Below, piece after piece: positions 7,311 through 8,370 of a stretch of DNA of 8,370 bases. Under the pieces are notes generated by a model. That model was not told the DNA's origin. It made no database searches and was given only the letters and a program-made list of their open reading frames with translations. Location: contig PATG01000090.1 in assembly GCA_002713555.1 (NCBI GenBank), positions 3,991 to 12,360 of the forward strand. The letters run 5' to 3'. This DNA comes from Planctomycetaceae bacterium (GTDB lineage: Bacteria > Planctomycetota > Planctomycetia > Pirellulales > Lacipirellulaceae). Both the position numbers and the translations under genes were made by a program. Positions within the stretch are counted from its first letter, which is position 1. Each line of letters opens with the position of its first letter.

Positions 7311-8370
7311 TTAGCAGCAACCGCTTTCATTGCAGCATTCGTCACCGGGGAGATCGGTAATGCGGTAAGATTTTCCCTTCGATTCGCTGGCAACACGAAC
7401 TTCGTTCTGGTGGCAGTCGTAGGGGGTGGCATCTTCAATCGCAATTGCTTCGTATGGCGGTACCGGGGTAATTTGCGATGCATACGGCTCGTGGGTGTAG
7501 ATTTCAAACGTTTTACCACAAACGGCCATCCGCCTGCCGCGGTAGAGCGTATGGCCGTCATCGTCCATGACCTTCGACCATGGCCCGTTGTAAATCACGG
7601 CCTGTTTTTGATCGAGGCATGGCCCCTCTTTGCCTTTATAAGCCCGCAGAGTCATGCTGCGGAATTCAATGCCTTCGACGGTTGCCCAGGCTTCATCCTG
7701 CCGGTTGAGTATTTCGATTCCATAGAATCCCACATCCGCAAACGCTTTGAGAAACTCGTCTTCCAAAAAAGCCCCACTGATGCAACCGCTCCAAAGATTG
7801 GGATCGTTTTGCAAATGCTCTGGCACGGGCTCATCACAAACGATATCGCTGATCACGGCTCGTCCGCCTCGTTTTAAAACTCGAAATATTTCGGCAAATA
7901 ACTGTTTGCGATCCGCTTTGTCGACCAGATTGAGTACGCAATTTGAAACGACAACATCGATGGAATCATCCTCAATCAGTGGTTCAGTGGTGCGTAACTT
8001 TTCAGCATGTGCCTCCGCACGCAACCAGTCGCTACTGGACTGAACCGGATTGGCAGTCAGGTAGGTCTCAAAACTTTCGAGATTGAGGGCGAGATCCTGA
8101 ATGCTTCCTTTGCGAAATTCGACATTTGCGTAGCCCAAGGAATCGGCAATCTGGTCTTGGTACTTGCGTGCCAGATCCAGCATATCGTCATTGCGATCGA
8201 CACCGATCACATGACCCTCGGAGCCAACGACTTGCGCACCGATGTAGCATATTTTTCCACCTCCGCTTCCAAGATCAAGTACGGTTTCACCTGCTTGGAT
8301 ATGCTTTGAGGGGTCGCCACAGCCGTAGTCGCGCTCAATGATTTCAGCCGGAATAATTTCCAGATACCTG
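7311..8370 (-). CDS. arsM: ArsM-like arsenite S-adenosylmethionine methyltransferase, 5' end outside the window
   Basis: The reading frame runs off the right edge; 352 residues are visible and probably only a few tens of N-terminal residues are missing. A GTG at 8208-8210 is an internal Val codon, not the start: the upstream residues carry the SAM-binding motif VLDLGSGGGK (visible residues 30-39), followed by the acidic GVDRNDDML loop. A second Rossmann element is VVVSNCVLNLV (140-150). Three cysteines sit where ArsM enzymes have As(III)-binding cysteines: YGCGDP (Cys17), WSGCISGA (Cys196) and EGPCLDQ (Cys251). The C-terminal region (about 240-300) matches the small ArsM C-terminal domain, ending in VCGKTF, and the protein finishes with CC-NESG-CC. 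ArsM methylates arsenite to methylated, partly volatile arsenicals in the cytoplasm, using SAM and thiols. No arsR, arsenite pump or reductase is visible here. The gene converges on the ATPase gene and is not part of its operon. Substrate is inferred from motifs. Confidence 0.82.
   Translation of the reverse strand, partial: RYLEIIPAEIIERDYGCGDPSKHIQAGETVLDLGSGGGKICYIGAQVVGSEGHVIGVDRNDDMLDLARKYQDQIADSLGYANVEFRKGSIQDLALNLESFETYLTANPVQSSSDWLRAEAHAEKLRTTEPLIEDDSIDVVVSNCVLNLVDKADRKQLFAEIFRVLKRGGRAVISDIVCDEPVPEHLQNDPNLWSGCISGAFLEDEFLKAFADVGFYGIEILNRQDEAWATVEGIEFRSMTLRAYKGKEGPCLDQKQAVIYNGPWSKVMDDDGHTLYRGRRMAVCGKTFEIYTHEPYASQITPVPPYEAIAIEDATPYDCHQNEVRVASESKGKSYRITDLPGDECCNESGCC

Noticed and set aside
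7275..7877. Plus-strand ORF of 200 codons opposite the methyltransferase gene
   Set aside because: It is antisense to a clearly recognised ArsM-like coding sequence and has no recognisable motif.
7311..8210. Methyltransferase starting at the GTG at 8210
   Set aside because: The frame remains open to the window edge and the residues before the GTG contain the essential SAM motif VLDLGSGGGK and the first arsenic-binding Cys.

Overview
The window looks like a chromosomal segment from a Gram-negative, probably planctomycete (Pirellula/Rhodopirellula-like) bacterium. This is an inference from three things: the gene families and their combination, weak or absent Shine-Dalgarno sequences, and TTG-rich Leu codon use with a likely TTG start. 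No rRNA or marker gene is present to prove it.

Layout. (1) Nt 1-1749, plus strand: the 3' end of a gene open at the window edge. It encodes an acidic linker, an acyl carrier protein (ACP) domain and a C-terminal PLP-dependent alpha-oxoamine synthase (AONS) domain, and probably forms the end of a polyketide synthase-type megasynthase. (2) Nt 1750-2174: a gene-poor leader of about 425 bp holding inverted repeats and a 17-bp tandem repeat, probably terminating the first gene and controlling the next operon. (3) Nt 2175-7231, plus strand: a compact four-gene cluster. It encodes a 90-aa WXG100-like helical hairpin protein, a 178-aa coiled-coil protein of unknown function, a 74-aa second WXG-like protein, and a 1305-aa membrane-anchored FtsK/SpoIIIE-family ATPase with two membrane segments and three ATPase-like domains. 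(4) Nt 7232-7310: a short convergent intergenic gap with a UUCG-loop hairpin. (5) Nt 7311-8370, minus strand, open at the right edge: an ArsM-like arsenite S-adenosylmethionine methyltransferase with the expected cysteines and a Cys-rich C-terminus.

How the genes work together. The four-gene cluster is the most interesting part. WXG100-like proteins next to an ATPase built like EccC/EssC (two membrane helices, three tandem ATPase domains) are the hallmark of type VII secretion. However, none of the other known type VII components (EccB, EccD, EccE, mycosin, EssA/EssB/YukD) is visible, and the flanking genes are unrelated metabolism. The ATPase has long coiled coils on both sides of its membrane anchor, and only its middle ATPase domain keeps intact Walker motifs. 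I read the locus as a minimal, divergent type VII-like export or envelope machine in a diderm bacterium. This is an inference from architecture and not a demonstrated function. The PKS terminus and ArsM appear to be unrelated neighbours.
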